From: Peribacillus tepidiphilus
GTDB lineage: Bacteria > Bacillota > Bacilli > Bacillales > DSM-1321
Assembly: GCF_009466385.1 (NCBI RefSeq)
Contig: NZ_WIAQ01000001.1
Span: forward strand, 186,001-250,000
Direction: 5' to 3'
DNA length: 64,000 nucleotides
The position numbers were made by a program, and so were the translations under genes. Shown here one piece after another: positions 26,012 to 35,682 of this stretch. The notes below the pieces were generated by a model. It did no database searches, was not told where the DNA came from, and saw only the letters and a program-made list of their open reading frames with translations. The first letter of the stretch is position 1. Each line of letters begins with the position of its first letter.

Positions 26012-26706
26012 CTCACACTTTCTGCCCGAATTGGCTTATGATTACGGTACTCCTCTACAACTTCACCACTCTTCATCTTAATCACCCGGTGAGCCATTTC
26101 ACTAATTCCGGGATTATGCGTAATGATAAAAATCGAGGTTTTATATTTTTCATTGATTTCTTGTAATAGAGTTAAAATTCTTTTGCCTGTCTCTTCGTCT
26201 AATGCGCCGGTTGGCTCGTCACAAAATAAAAGGTTGGGATTTTTCACAAGAGCCCGAGCTATAGCAACACGCTGTTGCTCTCCTCCACTTAGCTGATGCG
26301 GGAATTTATCTGCCTTACTCAACATTCCGACTCGCTCGAGCACCTCTTCAATCGAAAGAGGATTCTCGCTTATTTCTGATCCAACCTCTACATTTTCCCG
26401 AACTGTTAGAGATGGCAGTAAGTTATATGATTGAAAAATAAAAGCTGCATTCCTTCTTCTGAAATCTGTTAATTCTCGATCCTTCAGAACAGTTATATTG
26501 GTACCGTTTATCGTTACGCTGCCAGTGGTTGCTCTGTCAATCCCTCCTATAATATTAAGTAAAGTGGATTTTCCTGAACCAGATGGACCAAGAATAACCG
26601 TAATTTCACCATCCGGAAACTGTAAAGAAACATTTTTTAATGCTTGGACTTCTACTTCTCCCGCTTGATAAACCTTACTAACACGCTCTAGTTCAACCCC
26701 CATCAT
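26002..26706 (-). CDS. ABC transporter ATP-binding protein, MacB/LolD-like
   Basis: A 234-residue ATPase. Walker [10 protein letters not shown] (about 40-48), Q-loop FQSYNLLP, signature LSGGEQQ (about 139-145), Walker B LLFCDEPTGALD (about 159-170). The GEQQ form and GALD tail are typical of MacB/LolD ATPases that pair with FtsX-type permeases. ATG follows GGAGGG. First gene of a two-gene operon. Confidence 0.9.
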   Translation of the reverse strand: MMGVELERVSKVYQAGEVEVQALKNVSLQFPDGEITVILGPSGSGKSTLLNIIGGIDRATTGSVTINGTNITVLKDRELTDFRRRNAAFIFQSYNLLPSLTVRENVEVGSEISENPLSIEEVLERVGMLSKADKFPHQLSGGEQQRVAIARALVKNPNLLFCDEPTGALDEETGKRILTLLQEINEKYKTSIFIITHNPGISEMAHRVIKMKSGEVVEEYRNHKPIRAESVRWV

Positions 26707-27026
26707 AATCCCTCCTCACTTATATCTTCATCTTACATGATGAATCCATCCCATTACAATAAATTTATGAAATTATTTTAATGATTCATTTCATATTTTC
26801 AAAATATATGATTTAATTTTTTTAAATAGAGCATATCTAGGTACATTTATCAAAAGAATAAGAATTAGCATGTCATAATAATTGATTTACAGTGACTTAA
26901 TCTTTAAAATTATATATTTGTATGGGGTTATTATGTGCGGGGATTTTAAACAATCTATCCCCCTCCTCAAAGTGAGAGTACATATATTACATTCACAAAA
27001 GTGAAAGGAAAGTTGAGGTTCCAAAC
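26707..27026. other. Divergent promoter region, ABC operon and zwf
   Basis: AT-rich, no gene. I see no promoter pair I would trust. Confidence 0.5.
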
Positions 27027-28529
27027 GTGAGTAACAAACAAAGACCATCCGCATTAATTATGCTTTTCGGAGCTACTGGAGACCTAGCCAAGCGGAAACT
27101 ATACCCATCCCTTTATCGTTTATATAAAAAAGGAAGAATTACAGAGAGATTTGCTGTCGTTGGAGTGGCTCGCAGACCACTAACGAACGAGGAATTCCAG
27201 AAACATGTCAAGGATTCTATTCTCACTCATATTGGTGAGAACACTGAGATTGATCAATTTGCGTCTCATTTTTACTATCATTCTCATGATGTAACAAATA
27301 CTCAATCGTATCGTGATTTAAAAACATTGGCCGAGCAATTAGATGAGAAATACAGCCTTGAAGGAAATCGATTATTTTATTTGGCGATGGCACCTGAATT
27401 TTTTGGTACGATTGCCGAACATTTAAAATCAGAAGGATTAACGGATACACGCGGATATAAACGTCTCGTGATTGAAAAACCATTTGGTCATAACTTTGAA
27501 TCAGCCCAAAAATTAAATGACCGCATTCGCACAGCCTTTGCTGAAGATGAAATTTATCGAATTGATCATTACCTTGGAAAGGAAATGGTTCAAAACATCG
27601 AGGTCATCCGTTTTGCAAATGCGATTTTCGAACCACTCTGGAACAATCGCTATATCTCTAATATTCAAGTCACATCCAGTGAGACGCTTGGTGTAGAAGA
27701 GCGTGGACGATATTATGAAACAAGTGGAGCTCTACGTGATATGGTCCAAAATCATATGCTGCAAATGGTAGCTCTGTTGGCGATGGAGCCACCGATTCGA
27801 TTGACAACGGAGGAAATTCGCAGTGAAAAGGTACGTGTACTCCGTTCCCTTCGTGCAATGAGTAAAGAAGAAGTAAATGAATACTTTGTAAGGGGACAAT
27901 ACGGAGCAGGAGAAGTGAACGGCGAGGATGTCGTTGGCTATCGAAACGAATTAAATGTAGACCCAGAATCAAACACAGAAACCTACGTAGCAGGCAAGCT
28001 AATGATTGATAATTTCCGTTGGGCGGGTGTCCCATTCTATATCCGAACCGGAAAACGTATGGCAGCAAAATCCACAAAAATTGTTGTCCAGTTCAAGGAT
28101 ATCCCGATGAATCTTTATTATAATCCAGCAGAACCATTACAGCCTAACCTGCTGATTATCCACATTCAGCCTGAAGAGGGTATAACCCTCCATTTGAATG
28201 CCAAAAAATCAGGCAAAAGCTCAACGATTATTCCAGTTCGCTTGAATTTTGCCAACAAAAGCGTAGACCGAATGAATACACCAGAAGCTTATGAAAAACT
28301 ATTGTATGACAGTATGCGCGGTGATGCGACAAACTTTACACATTGGGATGAGGTCGCACTTTCCTGGAAGTTTGTCGATGTGATCTCTGATGTTTGGGAA
28401 AACACAAAGGAAAAATCATTCCCGAATTATCCTGCAGGTTCCATGGGTCCAAAATGTGCCGACGAACTTCTGCAAAAGGACGGGAACTTTTGGTGGGATG
28501 TTGAAAAATTTGTCATTGAAACCTGCTAA
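27027..28529 (+). CDS. zwf: Glucose-6-phosphate 1-dehydrogenase
   Basis: 500 residues; first step of the oxidative pentose phosphate pathway, making NADPH. FGATGDLAKRKLYPSLY (about 14-30) is the nucleotide-binding loop, EKPFGH (about 151-156) and RIDHYLGKE (about 178-186, catalytic His) are the family signatures. GTG start after GAGG. gndA, the third step, is 2 kb away on the opposite strand. Confidence 0.95.
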   Translation: MSNKQRPSALIMLFGATGDLAKRKLYPSLYRLYKKGRITERFAVVGVARRPLTNEEFQKHVKDSILTHIGENTEIDQFASHFYYHSHDVTNTQSYRDLKTLAEQLDEKYSLEGNRLFYLAMAPEFFGTIAEHLKSEGLTDTRGYKRLVIEKPFGHNFESAQKLNDRIRTAFAEDEIYRIDHYLGKEMVQNIEVIRFANAIFEPLWNNRYISNIQVTSSETLGVEERGRYYETSGALRDMVQNHMLQMVALLAMEPPIRLTTEEIRSEKVRVLRSLRAMSKEEVNEYFVRGQYGAGEVNGEDVVGYRNELNVDPESNTETYVAGKLMIDNFRWAGVPFYIRTGKRMAAKSTKIVVQFKDIPMNLYYNPAEPLQPNLLIIHIQPEEGITLHLNAKKSGKSSTIIPVRLNFANKSVDRMNTPEAYEKLLYDSMRGDATNFTHWDEVALSWKFVDVISDVWENTKEKSFPNYPAGSMGPKCADELLQKDGNFWWDVEKFVIETC

Positions 28530-28570
28530 TTTTTAGGTACGGAAGCTGCTATTCAATAGGCAATAAAATG

Positions 28571-28598
28571 AGGCTGCCAGCTAATCAATGGGCAGCCT
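28571..28598 (+). terminator. Hairpin after zwf
   Basis: AGGCTGCC / GGCAGCCT stem (28571-28578 with 28591-28598); weak T run. The stretch 28600-28795 holds no gene. Confidence 0.55.
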
Positions 28599-28795
28599 TA
28601 TTATATAGTCAAAGTATATGTTACGCACATTCAGACTGATTGAAAATGCTTGTCAGTCGAGGAACGAACCCGTGCGAGGAGCGGAGTTACCCTGCTGTGC
28701 AATACAGAAATCATCTTCTTAAGGCTGCCTAACCTTTTTTAAAATGTCCTTTACAAGGGGTCCACTTTATATAGACGCCCAACCTCTTTTTTTGT

Positions 28796-29236
28796 TTAAA
28801 AGTTCATATTATTTTTTTCCGCATCTTTTAATCTATTTCCGGACATATTAATTATTTTTGATAAGGCTATAATTATGATAATAAGACAGATAGTTCCTAT
28901 CTTAGAAAATGACAGACCAACGAAACGTTGATCTAAAAACAGTATGTAAAGTGTAAGTAGCAAGGCTTTTAATAAAGTTAAAATTATCAAAACTGTTTTT
29001 TTAAGATATTTGTTTTTTACAGGGGTATCTTGAAAAAAATTAATCAATTCATAGGGAATAACCCATAGTATGATAAATAAAGAAAAGGTGAAAACAGAAA
29101 GCCAATTGTAAATTGTTATATTTAATATTGGAATTAAACTTAAAAGGTAAATCAAAAAGCTAAAAATTCCTATATATAAAGCAGTAATTAACAATATAAC
29201 AATTACAATATATAAACCAAAGATTACCTTTTTCAT
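28796..29236 (-). CDS. Hypothetical membrane protein, 146 residues
   Basis: Four predicted helices (about 3-28, 36-62, 83-105, 112-133) and basic ends (KKVIF..., NKYLKK, GNRLKDAEKNN). Very AT-rich and Ile/Leu-rich compared with its neighbours, which suggests transfer. ATG 29236 follows AAGGGGGG. No family recognised. Its size, topology and place just downstream of a small hydrophobic peptide frame resemble bacteriocin immunity proteins, but that is only a guess. Confidence 0.6.
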   Translation of the reverse strand: MKKVIFGLYIVIVILLITALYIGIFSFLIYLLSLIPILNITIYNWLSVFTFSLFIILWVIPYELINFFQDTPVKNKYLKKTVLIILTLLKALLLTLYILFLDQRFVGLSFSKIGTICLIIIIIALSKIINMSGNRLKDAEKNNMNF

Positions 29237-29346
29237 AATTCCCCCCTTATATAAAACACTAGAAGAATAGAAGAATAGCACAATATAAACTATGCATCCC
29301 ATGTATTTGATTATCACACTAGATGCATAATTTTGGAATTAAAGAA

Positions 29347-29562
29347 TTAAAGAACAAGAGCTACAATAATTTTTGCTAGGGCACTTGCCACGTCAGATGG
29401 CATACCCAACGCACGAAAGCCACTTGCAAGAACAGCTACGGAAACCTCTGAAACAGTATCTAAGAAGTCTGCAATTTTTCCAGTGTAGCTTCGAACTATA
29501 TCTGCTGCTCTCTTGCTGGTTCTTACAAGAAATAGGCCAACTTGAAACCCCTTGGCGCTCAA
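29347..29562 (-). CDS. Small cationic/hydrophobic peptide frame, possibly 5' truncated
   Basis: 71 codons from TTG 29562, or a shorter piece. The N-terminal half is basic and amphipathic (VRTSKRAADIVRSYTGK), the C-terminal half hydrophobic (VSVAVLASGFRALGMPSDVA then ALAKIIVALVL). No ribosome site, and the first codons lie inside a hairpin (29534-29579), so the true start may be lost. It could be a membrane-active peptide with the next gene as immunity, or a gene fragment. Confidence 0.35.
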   Translation of the reverse strand: MSAKGFQVGLFLVRTSKRAADIVRSYTGKIADFLDTVSEVSVAVLASGFRALGMPSDVASALAKIIVALVL

Positions 29563-29579
29563 GGTATTTCAAGTTGGCC
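29534..29579. repeat. Perfect 13-bp hairpin with nested stem
   Basis: GGCCAACTTGAAA (29534-29546) pairs with 29567-29579; CCTTG/CAAGG inside the loop pairs again. A T run follows on the plus strand. It may be a terminator or the end of a mobile element. Confidence 0.65.
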
Positions 29580-29583
29580 GTTT

Positions 29584-29706
29584 TTATCGTTTATACAGTT
29601 TTTTATACATCCGTTGATAAATCAATGTTTTCAGCTTCTCAAGAAACCTGGCTGCTGCATAAAAAAGTCGAGTTTTATGCAATACATCTAAATAACAAAC
29701 CTTTAT
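29584..29706 (-). pseudogene. C-terminal fragment of an unidentified basic protein
   Basis: An open frame without a start codon ending at TAA 29584: LDVLHKTRLFYAAARFLEKL then KTLIYQRMYKKLYKR. The basic, Tyr/Lys-rich end is like the tail of a transposase or recombinase. The hairpin at 29534-29579 would be its terminator region. Confidence 0.3.
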
Positions 29707-30002
29707 TTAATTGATTTTACAATTTTCAATATCTCCGATTTCGTCGGTGGATCCTGTGAAACATATTCTAAGGAATAGTAAAGTCCATCCAGTTCCCAAT
29801 CTAACCGAGGGTCCCTACTTTCACTCACTGAATAAAGACCAATGCTGTTTTCAAATAAATGAATTTTTTCCCCTTTTCCACTGAAATATTCTGGTTTTTG
29901 AGGAGTTACGTAAATTACTAATTCAGTAGAGAACCTTATTTGATAACTTATCTGTAACTGGTTTAATTCTTTATCGATCCAACCGTACTCCTTGATTAGC
30001 AC
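29703..30002 (-). CDS. Hypothetical protein, about 99 residues
   Basis: From GTG 30002: MLIKEYGWIDKELNQLQISY..., an all-beta looking soluble protein with GLYSVSESRDPRLDWELDGL. No ribosome site at the GTG. The frame is open back to the TGA of the preceding small membrane protein (30039), reading TLAFIVTNPTPV, so it may be the second half of a gene split by that TGA. Confidence 0.4.
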   Translation of the reverse strand: MLIKEYGWIDKELNQLQISYQIRFSTELVIYVTPQKPEYFSGKGEKIHLFENSIGLYSVSESRDPRLDWELDGLYYSLEYVSQDPPTKSEILKIVKSIK

Positions 30003-30038
30003 CGGAGTAGGGTTCGTGACGATGAATGCGAGCGTTTG

Positions 30039-30206
30039 TCAACAGTCTGAAGCTTCTCTTTTGAACCATTTCTCTTTTACCTTTCTTAAAAATCCATGCT
30101 TTTCTTTTCCGGTAGCGGTATAATGCTTTAGCCAAACATTCACGGCTGTTTCAAAAATTGCCAAAAAACTAAGGAAGATGGCACATATTAAAATGAATTT
30201 GGCCAT
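30039..30206 (-). CDS. Small membrane protein, 55 residues
   Basis: MAKFILICAIFLSFLAIFET (one helix), then a basic tail (VWLKHYTATGKEKHGFLRKV...EASDC). ATG 30206 has AGGTG 8 bases upstream. Its TGA is followed in the same frame by 112 open codons. No family recognised. Confidence 0.5.
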   Translation of the reverse strand: MAKFILICAIFLSFLAIFETAVNVWLKHYTATGKEKHGFLRKVKEKWFKREASDC

Positions 30207-30331
30207 TAAGCTTTCACCTGCCTATTGATTTTTATACGGTTATTATTACTTTTTTATTTGGATATGAACAGAGACACAATACCTAATATGTATATTCTTA
30301 CTAAAGTATGATTGACAATGTATGAATAGAA

Positions 30332-30374
30332 CAAAAAAGCACTGGACCTCTATCAAAGAGACCAATGCTTTTTT
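30332..30374. terminator. Terminator after gndA
   Basis: AAAAAGCA ... TGCTTTTT outer stem with an inner TGG/CCA pairing; T run on both strands. Confidence 0.75.
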
Positions 30375-30379
30375 GAATA

Positions 30380-31789
30380 TTAATTCATCCATTCCGTATG
30401 GAATACGCCTTCTTTGTCGACACGCTCATACGTGTGTGCTCCAAAGTAATCGCGCTGTGCCTGTAATAGATTTGCAGGTAAAGTTTCCGTACGATAGCTG
30501 TCGTAATAAGCAAGAGCTGCAGCAAAGCAAGGAACAGGGATTCCGTTCATCACTGCAAGACTAACCACTTCACGTAATGCCGTTTGATAGCTTTCAACAA
30601 TTTCTTTGAAGTACGGATCTAATAACAAGTTTTTAAGCTCCGGATCTCGATCGTATGCATCCTTAATTTTTTGTAGGAATTGTGCTCGGATAATACAACC
30701 GCCACGGAAAATCATAGCAATCTCGCCGTATTTCAAATCCCAGCCGTATTCTTCGGATGCTGCTCTCATTTGTGCGAAGCCTTGTGCATATGAAACAATT
30801 TTACTCATATAAAGTGCCTTGCGGATGCTTTCAATTAGACCCTTTTTATCTCCTTCGTATGGCTTTACTTCTGGTCCTTTTAAAACTTTACTTGCTGCCA
30901 CACGTTCATCCTTCATGGCTGAAATAAAACGCGCAAAAACAGACTCTGTAATAACAGGTAGAGGAACCCCTAAATCAAGAGCACTTTGACTTGTCCATTT
31001 ACCGGTTCCTTTTTGGCCTGCTTTATCTAAAATAACATCTACCATCGGCTTGCCTGTTTCTTCATCGTACTTCTTGAAGATTTCCGCTGTAATTTCGATT
31101 AGATAGCTGTCGAGCTCACCTTTGTTCCACTCCGCGAATACTTCATGAAGCTCTTCTGCAGATAGGCCAAGAATATTTTTCAATAAGAAGTAAGATTCTG
31201 CAATCAGCTGCATGTCACCATACTCGATCCCATTATGAACCATTTTCACATAATGGCCCGCTCCATCAGGACCGATGTAAGTTGTACAAGCCTCTCCGTT
31301 CACCTTTGCAGCGATATCTTTAAAAATTGGAGCCACAAGCTCATACGCTTCTTTCTGACCACCAGGCATGATGGAAGGACCTTTTAAAGCTCCTTCTTCT
31401 CCACCGGATACACCTGTTCCAATGAAATGAATGCCAAGCTCGCTTAGCTCTTTATTTCGGCGTTGTGTATCAACGAAGAAAGTGTTTCCACCATCAATTA
31501 AGATATCGCCTTTATCTAAATGTGGCTTTAAGGCTTCAATTGTTGCGTCCGTTGCTGCTCCGGCCTTTACCATTAATAAGATTTTGCGTGGTTTCTCTAA
31601 TGAATTGACAAACTCTTCAATGGAATATGTAGGAACAATATTTTTACCCTGTGCTTCCTGCATCATTTCATCTGTCTTTTCTCTCGAGCGGTTATATACA
31701 GAAACAGAGTAGCCTCTGCTTTCAATATTAAATGCAAGGTTTTTGCCCATTACAGCTAGACCGATGACACCAATTTGTTGCTTTGACAT
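30380..31789 (-). CDS. gndA: 6-phosphogluconate dehydrogenase GndA, NADP-dependent
   Basis: 469 residues; oxidative decarboxylation of 6-phosphogluconate to ribulose 5-phosphate. [13 protein letters not shown] (about 6-18) binds cofactor, with NRS after the second strand as in NADP enzymes; [17 protein letters not shown] and the catalytic [13 protein letters not shown] (about 184-196) are intact. Highest similarity is to B. subtilis YqjI/GndA rather than GntZ. RBS GAAGGGA. Confidence 0.94.
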   Translation of the reverse strand: MSKQQIGVIGLAVMGKNLAFNIESRGYSVSVYNRSREKTDEMMQEAQGKNIVPTYSIEEFVNSLEKPRKILLMVKAGAATDATIEALKPHLDKGDILIDGGNTFFVDTQRRNKELSELGIHFIGTGVSGGEEGALKGPSIMPGGQKEAYELVAPIFKDIAAKVNGEACTTYIGPDGAGHYVKMVHNGIEYGDMQLIAESYFLLKNILGLSAEELHEVFAEWNKGELDSYLIEITAEIFKKYDEETGKPMVDVILDKAGQKGTGKWTSQSALDLGVPLPVITESVFARFISAMKDERVAASKVLKGPEVKPYEGDKKGLIESIRKALYMSKIVSYAQGFAQMRAASEEYGWDLKYGEIAMIFRGGCIIRAQFLQKIKDAYDRDPELKNLLLDPYFKEIVESYQTALREVVSLAVMNGIPVPCFAAALAYYDSYRTETLPANLLQAQRDYFGAHTYERVDKEGVFHTEWMN

Positions 31790-31910
31790 GTTTTTACGTC
31801 CCTTCTTTATGCTTAACGCGTAATTTCCTAAACCCCTATAAATTTAGCAATTTTCCAAGATTCGTGCAAGTTTTCCAGCTTAACTCTTAGTATTTTACAC
31901 GTAGAAAATA

Positions 31911-33197
31911 TTATGAATCTTTATTAGGAGGCTTTTGTTCCTTCCAGCGAAAATGATCAAAAAAATCCTTATTAAAACTGGTATCCGTTCCTACTGAAAA
32001 ATCTGCTTTCGGAATGATTGCTCCTTTTTTTATTACCTCTTTCCCAAACTTGCTTTGAAGCTTTTCAATAGCTGAGATTAGAGGCTCTTCCTTGGCATCA
32101 TTCTCATATGAAAAGAGATCAAGCTGTTTAACAGCGGATTCCTTCTCTGTGACTTCAAAGGCTGTTACACCAAGCAGCCTGACAGGATCACCATTCCAGT
32201 GCTTCAGGAATATTTCAACCGCTTTTCTATAAATATCGTCCGTATTAAAAACAGGATTTAATAGCATTTGGCTTCGAGTAATCGTTTTTCGATCTTTATA
32301 ACGAATCGTCACTCCTAATTTCTGACCGACTAGATTCCTTGTTTTTAATCGAATAGCTACTTTTTCAGATAAACTTTTTAATACATCCGTTAATTCTTTT
32401 TGATTTGATGAATCCTTCGGCAATGTGGTAGAATTCCCTACACTTTTATGGTCATAAATGCTTTCAGGGTCCACTTCTCGAATGTCAATACCATTTGCAC
32501 GTTCTTTCAGCTTTAATCCATTAATCCCAAGAAGAGCTTTCAGTTGGATGTCATTCGCTTTTGCGAGATCCCCGATCGTATGAATTCCGATAGTTTTCAG
32601 CTTTTCCGCTGTCTTTCCCCCAACCCCATGCATTTCTACACAGCTCTTCGGCCACAGGATTTTGGGTACATCTCTTTTTCGTAAGATCGTAATACCAAGT
32701 GGCTTTTTCATATCAGAGGCTGTTTTAGCTAAAAACTTATTCGGAGCAATACCAATACTGCATGGCAAATCCAATGTATCCATGATTCTTTTTTGAATAC
32801 TGCTGGCAATTTCAATCGGCGACCCAAGGTGAGAACATTCTGTAATGTCTAGATAGCCTTCATCAATCGATACCGGCTCTACAAGTGTGGTGTATTGCCG
32901 TAATAGCTGAAAAATGGCAAGAGAAGCCGTTCGGTATCTTTCGAAATTTGGTTTTTTAACGATTAGATTAGGACATAGCTTTTTAGCTTCCCACAACGGC
33001 ATCGTTGTTTTTACTCCGAACTTTCGCGCTTCATAGCTGCATGTAATAATAATGCCGCGTCTTTCCTCCGTATTACCCGCTATTGCCAACGGCTTCCCTT
33101 TTAATTCAGGCTCATACGCCATTTCAACAGAAGCATAAAAGCTGTTCATATCGACGTGCAAAATAACCCTTCCGCTTTTCGGATACATAGACTGCAT
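31911..33197 (-). CDS. polYA: DNA polymerase IV (PolYA/YqjH, DinB type)
   Basis: About 428 residues; translesion polymerase. ILHVDMNSFYASVEMAY gives the metal Asp and steric gate; VEPVSIDEGYLD (about 104-115) holds the second acidic pair; helix-hairpin-helix EMHGVGGKTAEKL; and QLDLF near the C-terminus for the sliding clamp. The start is uncertain: ATG 33197 or 33188, or GTG 33209; none has a strong site. No LexA box upstream, unlike polYB in this window; a DinB-like enzyme without SOS control fits B. subtilis YqjH. Confidence 0.92.
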   Translation of the reverse strand: MQSMYPKSGRVILHVDMNSFYASVEMAYEPELKGKPLAIAGNTEERRGIIITCSYEARKFGVKTTMPLWEAKKLCPNLIVKKPNFERYRTASLAIFQLLRQYTTLVEPVSIDEGYLDITECSHLGSPIEIASSIQKRIMDTLDLPCSIGIAPNKFLAKTASDMKKPLGITILRKRDVPKILWPKSCVEMHGVGGKTAEKLKTIGIHTIGDLAKANDIQLKALLGINGLKLKERANGIDIREVDPESIYDHKSVGNSTTLPKDSSNQKELTDVLKSLSEKVAIRLKTRNLVGQKLGVTIRYKDRKTITRSQMLLNPVFNTDDIYRKAVEIFLKHWNGDPVRLLGVTAFEVTEKESAVKQLDLFSYENDAKEEPLISAIEKLQSKFGKEVIKKGAIIPKADFSVGTDTSFNKDFFDHFRWKEQKPPNKDS

Positions 33198-33408
33198 GCG
33201 ACACACCACACTTTTGTTTACATTCTCAGTCTATTTTATCAAAATAGATGAATTGCTCAACAAAGATGCGAGTGAGAATAAGGTTTGTGTGTCAAATAAT
33301 CTTTTTTCTTGTAGAAAATTTTGACGAGATCTTCCCACAAACAAAGAACTACAAACACAATGAAACCATTGACTTTTCAAAATGTTTCCTTATAATAAAA
33401 ATCTGGAT

Positions 33409-33482
33409 GTCCCAGTAGCTCAGCAGGATAGAGCAACAGCCTCCTAAGCTGTAGGTCGTGAGTTCGAATCTCGCCTGGGACG
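33409..33482 (+). tRNA. trnQ-Arg: tRNA-Arg (anticodon CCT)
   Basis: A complete cloverleaf: acceptor GTCCCAG (33409-33415) with CTGGGAC (33475-33481), discriminator G, D arm GCTC...GAGC, anticodon stem ACAGC/GCTGT around CTCCTAA with CCT at 33443-33445, T arm with GTTCGAATC. Reads AGG. CCA is not encoded. A tRNA-Arg beside yqjH is the B. subtilis arrangement. Confidence 0.95.
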
Positions 33483-33494
33483 TTAAATCCTTAT

Positions 33495-33562
33495 AAACAC
33501 TGATATTATCGCATTTCTGACGGATATGAATTTCCGGTATGAAATACATAATATCAGTGTTT
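33495..33562 (+). terminator. tRNA terminator with a long loop
   Basis: A 15-bp perfect stem (33495-33509 with 33548-33562) followed by T7; 38-base loop. Confidence 0.8.
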
Positions 33563-33674
33563 TTTTATTTGTATATAGGCTTTCAAACCCTTAAAAATGG
33601 AGGGTTTATTAGAATTGGGAAGGAAATTTATTGTTGAAAGAGGATCAACAGCCTAACCAGAGATATTTCATGGT

Positions 33675-34124
33675 TTAACTATGTATTAAATTTAGAGAAT
33701 AGTTCAAGAATGATGAGTCTGCCTTATATCCATTCTTTTCATATAGCCTTTGGGCGTCTTTATTATCTGGAGCTGTTTGAAGCTCTAATGATTTTGCTCC
33801 TGTGCTTAGGGCATATTCTTTGGCTGTTTCTAAAAGCTTTTGAGCGACACCTTTCTTTCTTACTTCTTCATGCACATATAAATCATTTAATATCCATGTT
33901 CTTTTCATCGAAACAGATGAGAAGGAAGGATATAGTTGAGTAAACCCCAAATATTTACCTTGATCAACGGCGACAAATATAACTGACTCTTGATTTTTTA
34001 AGCGTTCAGAGATAAAAAGCTCGGCTCCATTTAGATTAGATGGTTGTTTATAGAACATGCGATACAAATTAAATAAATTAGAAACCTCTTTTAGATCTGA
34101 CAATGTTGCTTGATATATTTCCAT
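33675..34124 (-). CDS. GNAT N-acetyltransferase
   Basis: 149 residues. VHEEVRKKGVAQKLLETAKEY (motif A, acetyl-CoA P-loop R-x-x-G-V-A; about 92-112) and APDNKDAQRLYEKNGYK (motif B; about 117-133). Substrate unknown. AAAGGAGG upstream of the ATG. Monocistronic. Confidence 0.87.
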   Translation of the reverse strand: MEIYQATLSDLKEVSNLFNLYRMFYKQPSNLNGAELFISERLKNQESVIFVAVDQGKYLGFTQLYPSFSSVSMKRTWILNDLYVHEEVRKKGVAQKLLETAKEYALSTGAKSLELQTAPDNKDAQRLYEKNGYKADSSFLNYSLNLIHS

Positions 34125-34189
34125 ATCTATTTCCCTCCTTTGTTATGAAAAACATCATTCTCATTCACCTTCTAAATAAGATAATGGTA

Positions 34190-34242
34190 AGTAAAAAAGA
34201 AGGTGACACTCACCCGCGATTAAACCGAAATAAGTGTCACCT
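34190..34242 (-). terminator. Terminator of yqjE
   Basis: AGGTGACACT / AGTGTCACCT arms (34201-34210 with 34233-34242); T-rich run on the minus strand side at 34190-34200. Confidence 0.75.
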
Positions 34243-34249
34243 CTTCATC

Positions 34250-35371
34250 TTATTCTCCCGCTACTTCTTGTATGATGGCAATGACCATTTCTCCAAGCTT
34301 CACAAGTTCTTCGATTGGCATTTTTTCATTTGTTGTGTGGATTTCTTCATAGCCTACAGCTAAATTGACCGTTGGGATACCGAAGCCTGCAATGACGTTT
34401 GCATCACTTCCACCGCCGCTCTGCTGCAGCTCGCTTGGGCGATTGATCCGCGCAGCTGCTTTTTTCGCTACTTCTACAACGTGATCGCCGTGATCAAATT
34501 TAAATCCTGGATACATCACTTGAACGTCTACGATTGCTTTTCCGCCCATTTCTTCAGCAGTAGACTCGAAAGCTTCCTTCATTTTGCGGACCTGCTCCTC
34601 CATTTTTTCTGGAACAAGTGAACGTGCTTCCGCTAAAATTTCTACATGATCACAAACGATATTGGTTTGAGTCCCACCTTCGAAGCGGCCAATGTTTGCT
34701 GTTGTTTCCTCATCAATTCGGCCTAGTGGCATCTTTGCAATCGCCTTTGCAGCAATTGTGATAGCTGAAACTCCTTTTTCAGGAGCAACACCGGCGTGAG
34801 CAGTCTTCCCTTGAATCACAGCAGAAATTTTTGCTTGAGTAGGTGCAGCTACAACGATGTTACCTACTTTACCATCACTGTCTAACGCATAGCCGTATTT
34901 GGCAGTGATCAATGAACGATCCAACGCTTTAGCTCCCACTAATCCAGATTCTTCACCCACTGTGATGATAAATTCAATTGTACCGTGTGCGATGTTTTGT
35001 TCTTTCAATACGCGGATTGTCTCAAGCATTACAGCTAAACCAGCTTTGTCATCTGCCCCAAGAATTGTCGTTCCGTCTGTCACGATATATCCGTCTTTGA
35101 TAGAAGGCTTTACACCTTTACCAGGAACAACTGTATCCATGTGGGATGTAAAATAAATAGTGTCCACACCTTCTTTTGTACCTTTTAACGTACAAATTAA
35201 ATTTCCAGCACCATGACCCGTTACAGAAGTTGTATCATCTTCATAAACCTCTACTCCAAGAGCAGAGAATTTTTCCTTTAAAACCTTAGCTATTTCACCT
35301 TCATATTTTGTTTCGGAATCGATTTGTACCAGTTCCAAAAACTCAGACACTAGTCTTTCTTGATTAATCAT
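34250..35371 (-). CDS. yqjE: M20 family peptidase YqjE (PepT-like)
   Basis: A 373-residue zinc peptidase. TSHMDTVVPG (His and Asp ligand region, about 75-84), LGADDKAGLA (bridging Asp, about 104-113), TVGEESGLVGA (catalytic Glu pair, about 137-147) and a C-terminal HTT ligand (about 347). PepT-like tripeptidase architecture with an inserted dimerisation domain. GGAGG before the ATG. Confidence 0.9.
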   Translation of the reverse strand: MINQERLVSEFLELVQIDSETKYEGEIAKVLKEKFSALGVEVYEDDTTSVTGHGAGNLICTLKGTKEGVDTIYFTSHMDTVVPGKGVKPSIKDGYIVTDGTTILGADDKAGLAVMLETIRVLKEQNIAHGTIEFIITVGEESGLVGAKALDRSLITAKYGYALDSDGKVGNIVVAAPTQAKISAVIQGKTAHAGVAPEKGVSAITIAAKAIAKMPLGRIDEETTANIGRFEGGTQTNIVCDHVEILAEARSLVPEKMEEQVRKMKEAFESTAEEMGGKAIVDVQVMYPGFKFDHGDHVVEVAKKAAARINRPSELQQSGGGSDANVIAGFGIPTVNLAVGYEEIHTTNEKMPIEELVKLGEMVIAIIQEVAGE

Positions 35372-35682
35372 GTAAGGTTACCTCCATTAACTATGTATAA
35401 ACGTTTCAATCCTAGTATACCTGTAATAAAAGAAGGAGGGCAAATGTTTCATCCCTGCCCTCCACAAAATGATCCCGTATTAACGGGCAGTAATACCCCC
35501 ACTTTAAGAATTAGAGGAATCGTTGAAGTCTACGTTGGGGGACAACTGCCCGTAAAAGCCCGAAAATAAGAATCACAGACTAAAACCGCCACGTCGTGTG
35601 GCAACGACTGTGTGACCCACATCCTGTGGGCCTCAACTAACCATCAGTGGGGATCAAGCCCCTCACTGATGGAAGTTTCACT
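35372..35682. repeat. Intergenic multi-hairpin repeat
   Basis: No gene. Three hairpins in a row: GCCAC/GTGGC (35588-35602), CCCAC/GTGGG (35616-35630) and a 12-bp stem with one bulge (35641-35672). The first is nearly identical to one at 55182-55196. The last is a likely terminator for the carboxylase gene. Confidence 0.65.

Noticed and set aside
33495-33562. Second tRNA after tRNA-Arg
   Set aside because: The long paired stretch is a simple hairpin with a T run; no cloverleaf parts are present.
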